Shown one piece after another: positions 12,531 through 24,617 of a stretch of DNA of 64,000 bases (positions within the stretch are counted from its first letter, which is position 1; each line of letters begins with the position of its first letter). Source of the DNA: Isoetes taiwanensis (lineage: Eukaryota > Streptophyta > Lycopodiopsida > Isoetales > Isoetaceae); NCBI GenBank assembly GCA_021234155.1, contig JAJEKV010000001.1, positions 25,901,189-25,965,188 of the forward strand. Direction: 5' to 3'. A model generated the notes under the pieces. It saw only the letters and a program-made list of their open reading frames with translations. It was not told the origin of the DNA and did no database searches. The position numbers and the translations under genes were made by a program.

Positions 12531-12785
12531 TCTAGGGCCAACTATGCCACCATCTTAGCATTTAATTTAGGCTTTCATAATATATTTCGACGTTTAGTAT
12601 TTTGAAATTGGGTTGTTCAAGCCAATGGCCTCAATTGCTTGATCCTTGGCATATCCCATGATATGCTCTAAGCCAAGGGCCGGGATAGCCATAGACCAGG
12701 ATTGTCCCATAAAATCATCCTCGTTAACTAGATATTGTAGATTTCCAACTTACATTTATTCCACTCAAAAAATAAAAGATAACGT
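12531..12785. other. Spacer between the two LINE relics
   Basis: No gene. AT-rich, and it may include 3' sequence of LINE 1 or 5' sequence of LINE 2. Neither boundary can be fixed by eye. Confidence 0.4.
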
Positions 12786-13392
12786 CTAATATAAAAGATA
12801 CAAACTCGCAATTGCGAAACAATTGCTAGAGCCCGACAACATCGGGCGTCCATTACAAGTACAATATGGTTTCTTATTACATCTACTTAGAACAATCATC
12901 AAAAGAATGAAGCGACCATTCATTCTCCATGGTCTTGCAATGGAGGATGGCACACAAGAGGTTTGATATGCAGATGACACGTTCCTCTTCCTAGTCACTA
13001 ATGTTGAGAATCTTGCAGCTGCCAATTTGCTCTTAGACACTTTTTTATTAGCTTCCGGTGTCCTTGTGGGGTGGCAGAAGTGTACAACTTTATGGACATT
13101 GGATACTCCGATCCCGGTGTGTGTTCATAATTATCCATGGAATTTACTTGCGCATGGATAGCCCATCAAGTTGTTGGGGATTCCAGTTGGCATCTATGTT
13201 ACTACTGGAGCTGCATGGGAGGAGATCATTAAGGGTTTGGAGAAGCACTTGTTCTCCGCAAAGTTGTCTCTTGCGGGTCGCATTACAGTGGCCAAGTCAG
13301 TTCTTACTAGTACCCATGTTTATATGGCATCCTTACTGCTAGCCCCACAGATCAAAGTACGCGAGCTCATTGCAATAGCTCGAAACTTTATA
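12786..13392 (+). mobile_element. LINE relic 2, upstream part (reverse transcriptase)
   Basis: Reverse transcriptase segment: IIKRMKRPFILHGLAMEDGT, a YADD box at about 12971 (preceded by one stop codon), then LLGIPVGIYVTTGAAWEEI and LAGRITVAKSVLTSTHVYM. Its frame stops at 13392 in the codons for N-F-I. It resumes at 20785 with W-V-G-T-E-E-G, because a DNA transposon is inserted there. Confidence 0.88.
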
Positions 13393-13461
13393 GGGTGCTT
13401 TTTTGCTTAACCTACCCAACTTTTTGAAGTTATAGCACCTTACCAGCACCTAAATTAACGA

Positions 13462-13560
13462 GCACGGACGGGCTGGGACGGGCTCATGAAGGGCTCGTGA
13501 CGGGCTCATGATGGGCTCTGACGGGCTCGGACGGGCTCATGATGGGTTCTGACGGCTTCA
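13462..13560. repeat. Subterminal GACGGGCTC(A/G)TGA repeats of the transposon
   Basis: GACGGGCT is repeated about five to six times within 100 bp just inside the left end, interleaved with TCATGATGGG and TCGTGACGGG. Partial relatives (GACGGGTCC, CACCCGACC) lie inside the right end near 20715-20735. Such subterminal arrays commonly bind transposase. The role here is inferred. Confidence 0.6.
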
Positions 13561-13721
13561 ATTCCGACGGTCATCATCATAGAATTTTCGCGCGCAGCAT
13601 CATAGAATTCCGACGGTCATCATCATTCGAGCTCTTGAACAAACTTATCTCCCAAGCTTTTTGTATTTGTACTCTGTTTTTCTTCCTTTGCAATTCCGGC
13701 AGCTCTTTTGCAACTATACCA

Positions 13722-15027
13722 TGAGTTCACCCCAGGCGCCAGAGGTATCGCATTTTTTGCTATCTTTTTTTAGAAAATGTTTGTGCTTCAGCAAGTTTAT
13801 AACGCAAAGTACTCAAATGTAAGTGGTTTTTACTGTTTTATTATATTTCAAATTTGAAGCCGAAAGAACACAAGATGAATTTGCTTTGAGTTTCGAAAGT
13901 GGAGTCGTCCGGAAGAAAGCCAAGCCAAATCAAGGCAAAAGAAGTATCAAATGCTGAATTTTTATCGGTTTTGAAGTTCCTTTGAGGTCCCGGGAAGATC
14001 AACATCAAGGAAATCAAGCTCGACCGAAAGCGTAAGTTCAATGAACTCCTTCAAAAGTATACCGTAATGGCCCTACCAACAATGAAGTGAGGACTCGCTT
14101 TTGCAAGAGCATTTGTATGGCGTAACACCCCTAAGGCTTTGGCTCGACCCGAAAATTACAAGGTAAATTGGGCATCTTTAGCGTGAGACTCCCACATTTT
14201 TCAGTAGTTCATAAGAGTAAAGATCATGAAGTAAATTGTTTTGAAGTTAACCTCAATGTGATTATCAATCACATTAGAAGCTTGTCGAAAAAAGCAAAAG
14301 AAAAGTCAAGAAGAAATTAAAGGAAAAAAAAGGCACTTTTGTTGAAGAAGGTAGGTGCAAAGGTAAAGTCTTTGAAGCTACTTGCACTTTATTGTACAAG
14401 CAAATTTCAGAGAAGAGAGAATCTATCAAACTTTACAGTGCAGATTTGCCTAACAACCAAGCTTTGGTTGCATACTTGAAGAAAGATGAAGCAAGTTTAA
14501 TGGCTTTACTTTCTGAAACTATTGGGAGTGCTAATGTTGCTGATGCAGAAAAGTTGAAGGAAGAAATCAAATCCTTGGAAGTGAATATTGAAGCATATGG
14601 CCATAGGATGGAGTTTTGGAATGCAAAGTCCAAACACATATCTGCTATGCAGATTTCAGCCAAAGGTAAGAAGGAACTCAAAGTTCACATGGGTGTTTAT
14701 GATCTGCCTCGAGATCAATTTGCTGAAAGATGTGAAGGTTGTGGTTTGAGTTTTAGCTCTGATTACAGTTTTCTTATCAAGTTATCATGTGATCATAAAT
14801 TTCATGTTTGCTTTGGTTTGGTCTTGGATACTATGCATTGTACAGTGGCAGGTTGTGGGGTAGAAGTACCTGACAAGCTTGAGCAAGAACTTGGTTACTT
14901 TAAAGCAGATGAAGATGAAGTAACCGAGGAGTATGAAGAGTCTTCTGATGAAGATGTGAAGGTGACAAAGGTCACAAAGGTGAAAGGAAAAGGTAAAGAC
15001 ATGGGTGAGGATTCCAACTCAAGTTAA
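13722..15027 (+). CDS. Transposon accessory protein with RING-like cysteine cluster
   Basis: Likely first exon ATGAGTTCACCCCAGGCGCC...GAG|GTATCG at 13722. Coding-like pieces continue at 13855-14160 in more than one frame (FESGVVRKKAKPNQGKRS, KINIKEIKLDRKRKFNELLQ). The main open frame runs from about 14310 to 15027. It holds a charged coiled-coil-like stretch (EKLKEEIKSLEVNIEAYGHRMEFW), then a putative zinc-binding cluster: C-x2-C (CEGCG), CDHKFHVC and CTVAGCG, ending in an acidic and lysine-rich tail. The order C-x2-C...C-x-H-x3-C...C-x4-C is RING-like. Function within the transposon is unknown. The frame changes in the 5' part suggest decay or unresolved introns. Confidence 0.55.
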
Positions 15028-16408
15028 ACGAGTATGACAAACCTATTTCCAAAGATTTTGTTGCTAAGAGGAAAGGCAAGAAGAAGATTCTTAGGAGCAA
15101 AGAACAAGAAAGCAAGATCGAGAAGTCACCAAGTCCTAAGATCGTAACTAGTCCCTGAACGTGAGATCCCAACAACTCCTGTTACACCAGGTTCTCCACT
15201 TGCTTCTCCTGTTACACATGCTTCTCCTGTTACACCTGCTTCTCCAGTTACAGCTCCAACACATGAAGAGCCTACTCCTTCAAAGTCACCATTCACAGAT
15301 ATCCAATCTGATGAGGAAGACCTCACTCTTGCAGAGAAGTTTATAAGGAAGCTGGATAAGCAGATTGCTAGCTTTGCAGGTTCAAGTTGAAGTTTGGTTT
15401 TGAAACAATCTCAATGTTAACTGCTCTGTCAGGTAAATTTTGAGTATGATCTGCAATTTTGTGAATATATGCAGGTCTCTCTAAGTTATTGAATATGTAA
15501 ACTACATGTTGAATATGTGACAGGTCTGCAATTTTTTGAATGTGACCATGTCTGTAACCACTTGAATATATGAACTTTGTGCTTCTTTAAAATTTTTGTA
15601 TATTTTTTTTCTTCATTGGTTCAGTTCTCTTGTTTATGCAAAGTGTTTTGTACCTGTAACCAATTCTTACAATTCAAATGATATTCTGCAATACCACAGA
15701 AGAATTAAAACAATTCAAATGATATTCAAACAATTCAATTGATATTCTGCAATACCACAGAAGTATTCTGCAATACAATTCAAACATGCATACAGCTCAA
15801 ATTCTATTTGCCCTTTCCCATAGTTTATGGCTTGCACACAATCTTAAAGATCATCAGAGACCATTCCAAGTGATTATACCACTAAAGAAACTTTGAACAC
15901 TCTGTTGCAAATCTTAGCTCACTGCCCGGGTCATTGACCAATTTTTGACCTGGTCAATGACGATCTTTTGAAATAGCTAAGTGCATCTGACTTGAGAGAA
16001 AGTTTTATATCTACTTAAGTACATCTCTCAAGCATATAAACCAGCTGGATTCAACACGAAATACATTAAGACCTGCTAGCATTTGGCATTTGAAGTACAC
16101 AGTCTTTTTCTGGAATTGGGAAATCAAAGCAAAAACCGTGGTAACGAGCTTCATTCTTGCAAGATCAAGGTATAGATTGGTTGCCATGTGCAACCTGGAG
16201 GTCCCGCACCAACTCAATTGAGGGATTACCGGGATCTGCAACCAAATCTTACATTTCAAAATAAACCGCAACTAGTTCTTACTATTCAAACTAGATTCTC
16301 GCAATAGCAAAAAAAAAGAATGAAACTTTTCTTTATTACTTGAATATGAATGTTACAATTGAATACAATTTGGTTAGCACTAGCAATGCTTGTATGCTAG
16401 TAAAGAAT
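15028..16408. other. Region between the two convergent transposon genes
   Basis: The plus-strand frame continues in pieces to about 15390 (TPEKS..., repeated PVTPASPVTPASP-like text at 15170-15260 encoded by repeats of CCTGTTACA(C/G)). After that comes AT-rich sequence with CAATTCAAATGATATTC repeats at 15670-15780. A minus-strand 86-codon frame at 16271-16011 is unsupported. Confidence 0.45.
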
Positions 16409-19400
16409 TCATTTGGTTCCATTTCTCATTAAAGAACTCGGTGCAGGCTCATCCTCATCTACTAAGCTATCTGCATAAAGACTACTCTTGTGCTCTAAAA
16501 CTCGATCTAAAAGATGATCATGAACATCCTTTGGAAGTTTGTATATGTTTTCACTTACAGGCACCATATCAAAGCAACACGACATGACCAAGTGGCTGTA
16601 TGCATTGCACTCTGGTGCATCTTCAAGCAATTCAAATTCACTACCTCCTAAAAACTTATAATACTTACCTGAGAGGACCACTTCTCTTCTAGCAAATTTA
16701 GCACCCCATGCATCTTTAAAGGCCCTCTCTACAATGTGTTTAGGCTTAGTGCATTTGATGATGTAGAGTCTACCTGTTCCTTGTTGTTGGCCTCGGATGG
16801 TACTTGCAAAATTATCCCCAACATCAACTACATCGAAAACCCATTCATGATCCCCTTCATAGATAGGACCTCTGTAATGTTTCCAGCTCGTCTTCAAGAC
16901 TGAATTAGTTCTAATAAACCCAAGATCCTATTCTGCTTTTGTTTATGCACTTCCCAAACTTTCCTGCCCAACAGTAATTACAGAAGCAACTGAAATCCAT
17001 ATGAGCAACCTGAGTAGGGTCATTGGAATGCACAGGTCTGATACAATGCAACTTTTCGAAACTCATTTAATGTCTTACAATCATGACTCCACTTCTATCA
17101 ACCTCATTGATAGCTATCTCCCAAAAATATCTGCAAAAAGGAATCATGTAAAATAACATGCAATGCAAACAACATGTAAAACCCGAACTCTCATGTACCG
17201 CAAGGATGATCTCCTTCATTGTCACAATCGACTTAAAATGTGCTCAAAAACACAAGCGCATCATGTGCATTCCTTAGTGGTACTTGAATTCCTCTTCAAC
17301 ATCTCATGTGTGAGGGCTCTTTTATTACAAAGACACCCATCATGCTCATGCACACGCAAGGATTGATTACTGAGAATTTTAAAGAAATGCCAATTAAAAA
17401 GAACCAATAGACTAAAATAAAAGTAATTACCTTTGCCATGATATGATGCAAAGAAATTCCAAATGTGTATTGGTTTTCCGGTGCTTTGAAAGAACACGCC
17501 TAGGAAGTAGAACATCCTTGCTCCTTTAAATTGATGGGAACATCCATCGAGACCACATGACATGATTCTTGTAATGGACACCCTTGTCAGCAAGGAAAAC
17601 TACATGTTTTTGCAAACAATGTTGAACGAAGAGTACATCATGTTCTCTATCATCACTCACTATGTAAAAAATGTGTTTCCTTAATGATCTTTCTATTACG
17701 TTACGTAGAAGGTGGAGCATGCCTATATGTGATGTGCACCAAAATGGTGCATTGGTCATTCCTCCAATGCAAGCTTTGTATTTCTTGTTGGATTTTGAAG
17801 GTGTAGTTCTCTGCAAAGTCAATCAATTGAAACTATAGTGTCCTTTGGAAAAGCCGCCAAACACTCCTAAACTGCTTTTGCTTGCCATCCGGCTTCATAA
17901 TTATGAGGGATGAATGGAATGAGGAAGGTATCGACAAATTGGAACAACTCTCCTCTCGGTGTCATCTTGTAAACAAGCTTGTTGATTGTTTGGGAGCTTC
18001 CTACAAAAGAAGCAAAAACATATATCAGCATTACCACCTTTTTGGATTTAACATTTCAAGTTACTTGTAATACCTTCTTCTTAGCCTTCTGGATCTTCTT
18101 TTTCGACCTGAATTCTCATCAACATCTTACCAAAGACCACCTTTCTTTCTTCCCACGAATTCTCGTGAGCTAGCTTTGCCAAGACCACCTTTCTTCGACC
18201 AAAGATCGTTCTTCCCTCCCCGGTCTTCTCGGCCAACTCCTTTCTTCTTAACAAGTTTTTCCTTCTCGAAGAACCTTTTTAAGATGCTCTTCATCTATGC
18301 TCATTCCCATTTTAACTATTGCTATAAGAATGGCAATTGGCAATACCAAACTCTATTAACATTATTTCATCATTAGAAAGGTAAATGTTACCTTGTCCTC
18401 CTCATAAACCTGTTATGTTCAAAAGAAGAGTTTGAGCTGAAAAGAATATCTCATTTAAGAATAACAATTTGAATTACCTTATCAAATGTCTTCCAATCTA
18501 CTTGATGGTTCAACTTGTAATCTCTTTCTTTTGGACAAGTTGGCACTTTGTTTTTCCACAAGCCTTGCATTTAAGCGTGGAACAAATTATGTTGATGCCA
18601 CTCTTTCCGATTCATCCTTAGGACATACCAAAGATCTCCAAAGCTCGAGGTTGAAGCATATGTAGCTTTAGATGCATTGCAGGTTGGTCCTATACCACAT
18701 ACATCACAATTGCATGTGCAATTTGGCCCATGGAGGTCCTGATCTAATCTTACTTTGTTTATGGCCCTGTCTCACAAAGTCAACTCTCAAATGGTAGATA
18801 CAAAGACAAGTCTCTCTATCTTTTACCTTCCCTTCGACATATGGAGGCTTTAGAGCATATAATGTCAGTAAATGATATTTGAAAGTATGGATATTGCCTT
18901 TCAAATCGTTGGAAGAAAACTTGCTGCAGAAACAGCAACAACATATCAACAACCTTAAGTTGAAAATCTTAAACCTTAACAATTTGAAAACAAATTGCTT
19001 TAAAATTACCCAGGTCTCTTCAAGAAAGTGTAGTGCATGCAATATCTTCTTTCCAGAAGTTGCTTAAATCTTGATGACATGTTTCTTACATGGGGAAACT
19101 CTTGTATTGTGTCTCCAAAAATCCACCACTAGTTTTCTCTCGTCATAAGAGAGTTTGTCACATCTAATCTTATTTTTGAACATGGACCATGGACCCTCAC
19201 CAAGTTCAAAGATCTACTCTTCTTCTTCTTACTAGTTGTGACAATCTTTACGTTCTCGGCATAGAGTTTTGAGAAAGCTGATTTGTTAATATTGGTATTG
19301 ACAAAGATAAACCATGGCAAAGATTTCTTGCCCTCTTAATATCTGTTTTCTTCTCATTCTTATGATCTGCAAAAGAGTTCTTTAAATTCTCCACAATTTT

Positions 19401-20136
19401 CTTCATTACAGATTCATCCTTGGAGTTAGGAACAACAAGTTCAGGTAGCCACTTTGCAGCAGACTTAATTATCTCTTTCCTATCCCTACAACTTGCATTA
19501 CCAAGAACCTTTTTCACCTTCACTGCAACCTTTTTTGATAGCATTCTCTTCTTCCATGTGCTTAGATCACCTTGGAGCAATGCTTCTTCATCTGCTGCAA
19601 TTTCCCTTTCCCTCTTAAGCTCTCTCTCTTTTCTCCTTAACTCAGCTCTATACCTTCTAAAAGCATGACAATCTGCTAGAAAAAAGAATCAGAAATGAAA
19701 AAAGTCAAAGAAACCTTCAAATCATGCAAACCTTGCTTACCTTGAAAATGAGGTTGATCATGACATTGGGTTCCTTGTGTATTATCTCGATGACACCCTT
19801 CATAACAAGAAAGACAACAAAGATTAGCAAAAGAAAAGTTCAAAGTAAATTCAAGGAATCCAATTCCTTGAAATCGACTTAAAGAAGGTTGCACACCTTC
19901 TTCACTTTGGACATCTTGAGTTCCCTGTTGGCGCCACCCTTCAGACTCTTGGAAATCACCTTCATGGTAAGAAGGTTGCAAATCTTCATGAAATGCAGAC
20001 TCTTCATTGTCTCCATAAGGTTCGGGATTGTGACAGTAAACATTTTCTAGAATTAAAGCAAACATCAACAAATAAGGAAAGAAATCAACAACAAATATGT
20101 AAGTTCAAAATTACCTGAATCTATAGGAATTGATGT
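16409..20136 (-). pseudogene. Multi-exon DDE transposase with DFAENY / SDG / GKG motifs, decayed
   Basis: Read from right to left. MATSIPIDS with a GT donor (about 20136-20108). Acidic exon ENVYCHNPEPYGDNEESAFHE. Basic coiled-coil exon RRYRAELRRKERELKREREI with CSWKKRMLSKKVAVKVKKVL (19670-19250). KDRETCLCIYHLRVDF (18830-18760). C-x2-C segment CDVCGIGPTC (about 18700). WQ..K..(E)CLAAFPKDTIVSID then FAENYTFKIQQEIQSLHW (17890-17770). IVSDDREHDVLFVQH (17660). WSDGCSHQFKGARMFYFL (17560-17490). WNFFASYHGKGN (17460-17420), and a C-terminal 162-codon exon (16897-16409). Conserved Asp in DFAEN and SDG plus a following acidic position fit a DDE catalytic triad. Frame shifts, e.g. between IVSID and FAEN, indicate an inactive copy. 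Confidence 0.7.
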
Positions 20137-20784
20137 AGCCATATGTAACTGATCTTGTCCAGCTTCTTTCAGTTCAAAGCAAACTCATAGATTAATATGC
20201 ATTTCAAAGATACATGAAAATGAAATGCATCATGATCCTCAATTACCATGGTAAATATCTAGCACAAATTAAACCAGATCTGTTCTTGAATCAAGACTTA
20301 TGATTGTCGACAAATTGCATCGACAATTCGGGAACAACCGCCAAAAAAATTTCACCGACTGAAAACTTGGAGGCTAGATAGCGGTTTTGCAACATCAAAA
20401 TTAACTTGATTCTTGCACACGATGCACGAAAAAGCTTCTCTCCATTCCGCCATAGACGTAATTGGAGAAATCTAGCAAAGAAAAGAAATTCATGGTATTT
20501 ATACTCTGAAGAACTTCAAAACCGCCAAATTTACTTTCAAATTGCTTGCCGAACATGGCGTCATCACCTCGCACCAGCAGCACGGATCAACAACCCGCAC
20601 GGATTGCTGAAGTGGCAATTTCCTGGGCTTCGGATCGACCAACAGAATTTGGCGCCCAGGAGGAAATGGCGGGTGAAGTGCTATGACGAGCGAAAAAAAT
20701 TTCACTTGACGGGTCCAGCACCCGACCAGCACAAGCGTCGCCCACATAAAAAGTTGAGTACCTTAATAAAAAACACACCCTATA

Positions 20785-22044
20785 TGGGTGGGTACTGAGG
20801 AAGGTGTTGTGATTAAGGTGGCTTGGTCGAAGTGCATCCTTCCAAAATGGGCTGGTGGTCTGGGTATGATGGACTTCTTACTGCAGAGCAAAGTCCTTAT
20901 TTCAAAGTTCATTTGGAGACTCCTGAATGGTGAATATGACTCTCCTGGTTTACGCCTTCTTAGACAAGCTCTTGGTCACTGTATCCCTCTAGGCAAGAAG
21001 GCTATCAAACCAGTCCTACCTTGGGCATTATTTCATACTATGCAGCCTTTTTCAAGTGCTTCTCCATTTTTGCGTGGCTTGTTGACAACATGAGAGGCAG
21101 TCAAACACCTTTTCTGGCCATGCCCCTCCATCCATGATGGTGGGCACCACTGCCTCCAGACCCCGCAGCACCTCCACTGGCAGCATCAGTTCATCCCCTT
21201 ACACAGAGACGATGGGTTCTTGTAGGTGTTGTCTCTATTCAAACATGGTATGAAGCGGGTCGCCTACTGTCTTGGCCTGAATTTCAGACAAAGTTTCTGC
21301 TCTCTCGTTGGGATGCATTTCTATGGGAGAGGGCCGCAGAAAATTTGTCTCTTATAGTGCAAGCTGGTGTTACTAAAAGGGTGCCATGGGACTGTCATGA
21401 AAATATTCACAGAGGCAAGCACTTTGTCAGATCAATATATCGCCTTCTTTTAGCACCACAACCCCTCCAGTTATCAGATGGGTGGCATTTACAGGTTCCA
21501 CAGCCTACTTTGTGTTGTATATGGCGATGGCTTTGGGATAGGTTGCTCCACCCTAGATTTGTACTATGGTGGCAGGTTATCCATAGATGCCTATGTGTTA
21601 ATGCCTTCCGACATCGCTATGATCCTCGCATATCTGCAGTATGCCCGCTCTGCCTTTCAGACGTTGAGACTCTCGAGCACTGTCTCTTTGATTGTCCAGA
21701 GGTTCAACCAGCATGGCCCTGGCTACAAGGTTTGTTTAACAGTACATTGGATTGCCGATGCATCCTCCTGGCGTCCTATCCCAATGCATAGCCCCCAGCT
21801 AAAAGAGAGCATTCCATCTCTTGAAGGAACACTTGAATCAGAAATGATGGAACACATCTAGATTCAGTATCTTCGAATTGATTCTTATCGTTAGTCTCAT
21901 ATTCTGAAGTAAGTACATTGTGCTCCAGGCTCGTGCTCCTGTGGCATCTTTTGGTGCTTATACAGTTAGATGAGACATGTAAATTTTGTACTTATTAATA
22001 AAGTTTTTGGCTTTCGTCCTTCAAAAAAAAAAAAAAAAAAAAAA
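20785..22044 (+). mobile_element. LINE relic 2, downstream part with zf-RVT, AATAAA and poly(A) tail
   Basis: It continues the interrupted reverse transcriptase frame: VGTEEGVVIKVAWSKCILPKW, GGLGMMDFLLQSKVLISKFIWRLL, and, after a frame break, WERAAENLSLIVQAGVTKR. A zf-RVT domain in the 148-codon frame at 21345-21791 reads HPRFVLWWQVIHRCLCVN...CPLCLSDVETLEHCLFDCPE. An AATAAA at 21997-22002 lies about 20 bp before a run of 22 A residues (22023-22044). That run marks the 3' end of the retrotransposed copy. Confidence 0.92.
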
Positions 22045-22720
22045 CAAGTCTTTGTCTTTGATTTTTGGGTTTCCTGAAGTGGAGGCAACCCTTAGATTAA
22101 TGGGTAGATGGAGGATATATTGGGTGGATATTACAAATAGAAGGTGAAGATTGGTAAAAAAAATACTTTTGAACATCGAAATTTGATGCTTCTCTTACTC
22201 AAGAATTTGATCTTGCTCTGACACATGTCATGCACTTTCTTCCCTACTTGAACTTCAACACATGTCCAAAGGACTTGTCGAGCAACCCTCCCTTACCTTG
22301 TTTCATCATATGGCAAACCAACCTTCCTATTGGCCTTAGCCCTGCCCCAAAAGCAAAAGAGCCCTTCCTTGCCCCAAACCTGCCTTCCCCCTGGTTTATT
22401 AGGCCCAGATTCCATTGGACGGGCACTTGCTATGGGGAACTTGCAAGAAACAGATAAGCAACAGATGTTGCTATTGCATTCAAATGGAGGGTGGAAATCC
22501 CTGACGTGGAGTCAGATATTAGTATTTGTTTTTACGGGGGATGTTGCCGGTCAGATGCATGGAAAGTGTGCAAGCTAAGCTTAAGAATGCTTGAAGTCAA
22601 GAACTACCATGATTTCAATTGAATGTCGATTCCTGCTAATTTTCTTCTAGCGAGTCTGTATCCAAAGCAGTAGTGGAATCTGGGCCTTATTTAAAGTATC
22701 AGGACTTTACTCATATGTAT
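22045..22720. other. Intergenic, no supported gene
   Basis: Short overlapping frames on both strands around 22230-22580 have no recognised domain. Nothing else is visible before the tandem 1.2-kb units. Confidence 0.5.
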
Positions 22721-23490
22721 ACAAGAAATTTAATGCGTCCTACGGTGCATGTTCGAGTTTTAGCATGTTCCTACGTGCAAGTTCTTGTAAAAGAATCTCT
22801 TGATAGATTCTCTAAGATTCTACCAAGGTTCTCTTAGAGGGTTCGTGAGCATTTCTCTAAATTTTATAAGAGTCCCTCTAGATTCTATTAGATTTCCCTA
22901 GATTCTCCAAGATTCTATGAAGATTCTCTTAGATTCATTTAGATTTTATGAGATTGCCCTAGGTTCCCTTACATTACATGAGATTCAAAGAGATTCTATA
23001 AAGATTCCCTTAGATACTCTAAGATTTCATCAACATTTTCTTAGATTCCCTTAGATTTTATGAAGATTAGGCTTGTAAATGTTTTGCTAGATTCTCTAAC
23101 ATTTTATAAGATTTTCTTACATTCTATTAGATTCTTTTGGATTCCTTTACATTCTATAACTTTTTAGAACATTCTAAGACTAAGACTTTCAATATATTCT
23201 AGAACTTTCTGGAAGTATTTCCCTAGATTTCCTTACATTCCCGTAGATTTCCCTACATTCTAGAACTTTCTAAAACTTATTAGAACAATTTGGAACTTTC
23301 TGGAAAAAATTTCTTAGACCCCCTCTAGATTTTCTTATGTTTTAGAATTTTCTAGAAGATTCTAGAACTTTCTAGAGCCTTCCAGAACATTCTAGAACCT
23401 TCTTGAACTAGCTAGATGTTATAGTCTATTTTATCTTAATGGGAACATTACCCTTAAGTATATTTGAAACATAAATTGTTCATGAAATTA

Positions 23491-23552
23491 ATGCTTGGTC
23501 TAGTGGTTAGAATGGGGGGTTGGAGGGTCAATGGCCAGGGTTCGAATCCCCC
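23491..23552 (+). mobile_element. tRNA-like head (A box and B box) in unit 1
   Basis: TGGTCTAGTGG (23496-23506) fits a polymerase III A box. GGTTCGAATCC (23539-23549) is a perfect B box, 43 bp downstream. The flanks do not form a clear acceptor stem, so this is a SINE-type promoter rather than a functional tRNA gene. Confidence 0.75.
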
Positions 23553-24617
23553 ACACAATATAAAAATTTTAAAAGTCTTTTCCTAAGGGTTGAGCATTCA
23601 ACTTGGGCCGTAGGATCCTGGACTCGATCAAGGGTCGAGATCTCACGCAACATGAGCCATAGGATCTATTACATATAATTCCCAAAGTCATGTACACCGT
23701 AGGATGTGTCCCAAAGCAACGTGAGCCGTAGGATCTCGGACCGACGATCAGGATCAAATCAACCTCGACCGTAGGATCGCGTCTATATGAATTATATATA
23801 AACTCCCAAGCCATCTGGGCCGTAGGATACGTCCCAAAGCCACGTGAGCCGTCGGATCTCGAACGGACGGTCGGATAAGCGAGACAAACATAAGAACATA
23901 TATAGAGACAAGAAAATTAATACGTCTTACGGCGCATTGTTCCAGTTTTAGCATGTTCTTACGATGTAAGGCCCTATAGTGCTCTAGATAACCAACGATT
24001 CTACTGAGATTGTCTTAGATTCTTCTAGGTTCTCTTAGAATTTTCTATTTTGATTGAGGTGCTTACCCATGAGCATTTGAAACCTTCTAAAATAATCTAG
24101 TTTGGATCTGTGCAACATTTTTAAAACATTTTCTATTTTTAGACTAAGGCGCTTGCCTTGAGCATCTAGAATATTTTTTTTTTCAAGATTTACATTGTAC
24201 ACCTTTATTATGAAAAACAATTTAGAACATTCTATTGTCGCTTTTTGCAAAATCTTAAAAAAACTCTAAGATTTCATCAAGATTTTCTTAGATTCCCTTA
24301 GATATTATGAAGATTCCCTTAGATTCAATTAGATTTTAAGAGAGTCCGTTAGACTTGTATATTTTCCTAGATTCTCTTACAATTTATGAGATTTCTTTAT
24401 ATTCCCTTTAATTCTTCTGGATTCTAGAACATTTTAGAACTTTCTGGAACATTTTGGAAGTTTCAAAACATCCTAGAATATTATAGTCTATTTTATCTTA
24501 ATTACCCTTAAGTATATTTGAAACATAAATTTTTCATATTACCCTTAAGTATATTTGAAACATAATTTTTTCATAGAATTAATGCTTGGTCTAGTGGTTA
24601 GAGTGGGGGGTTTGGGG

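Larger units (their letters stand above)
13393..20780. mobile_element. 7.39-kb two-gene TIR DNA transposon inserted in LINE 2 (superfamily uncertain, possibly Sola-like)
   Basis: Boundaries are set by the interrupted LINE frame. The left end GGGTGCTTTTTTGC... and the reverse complement of the right end GGGTGTGTTTTTTATTAAGG... form an imperfect terminal inverted repeat of about 36 bp, both running into CAACTTTTT. TATA is present on both sides (13389-13392 and 20781-20784). Removing the element plus one TATA restores an uninterrupted LINE frame, so the target duplication is 4 bp. Inside are two genes reading inward from opposite ends: a plus-strand RING-like gene and a minus-strand transposase. 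The 4-bp duplication and the transposase motifs are compatible with Sola-type elements, but I cannot confirm the superfamily. Confidence 0.85.

Noticed and set aside
15161-15346. Leucine-rich 61-codon frame and the overlapping valine/glycine-rich minus frame
   Set aside because: Both are alternate readings of a CCTGTTACA repeat. The plus-strand proline/threonine frame of the transposon gene explains it better.
23491-23562. Functional tRNA gene
   Set aside because: A and B boxes are present, but the flanks do not pair into an acceptor stem and the same segment is repeated inside a larger unit, so it is tRNA-derived rather than a tRNA gene.
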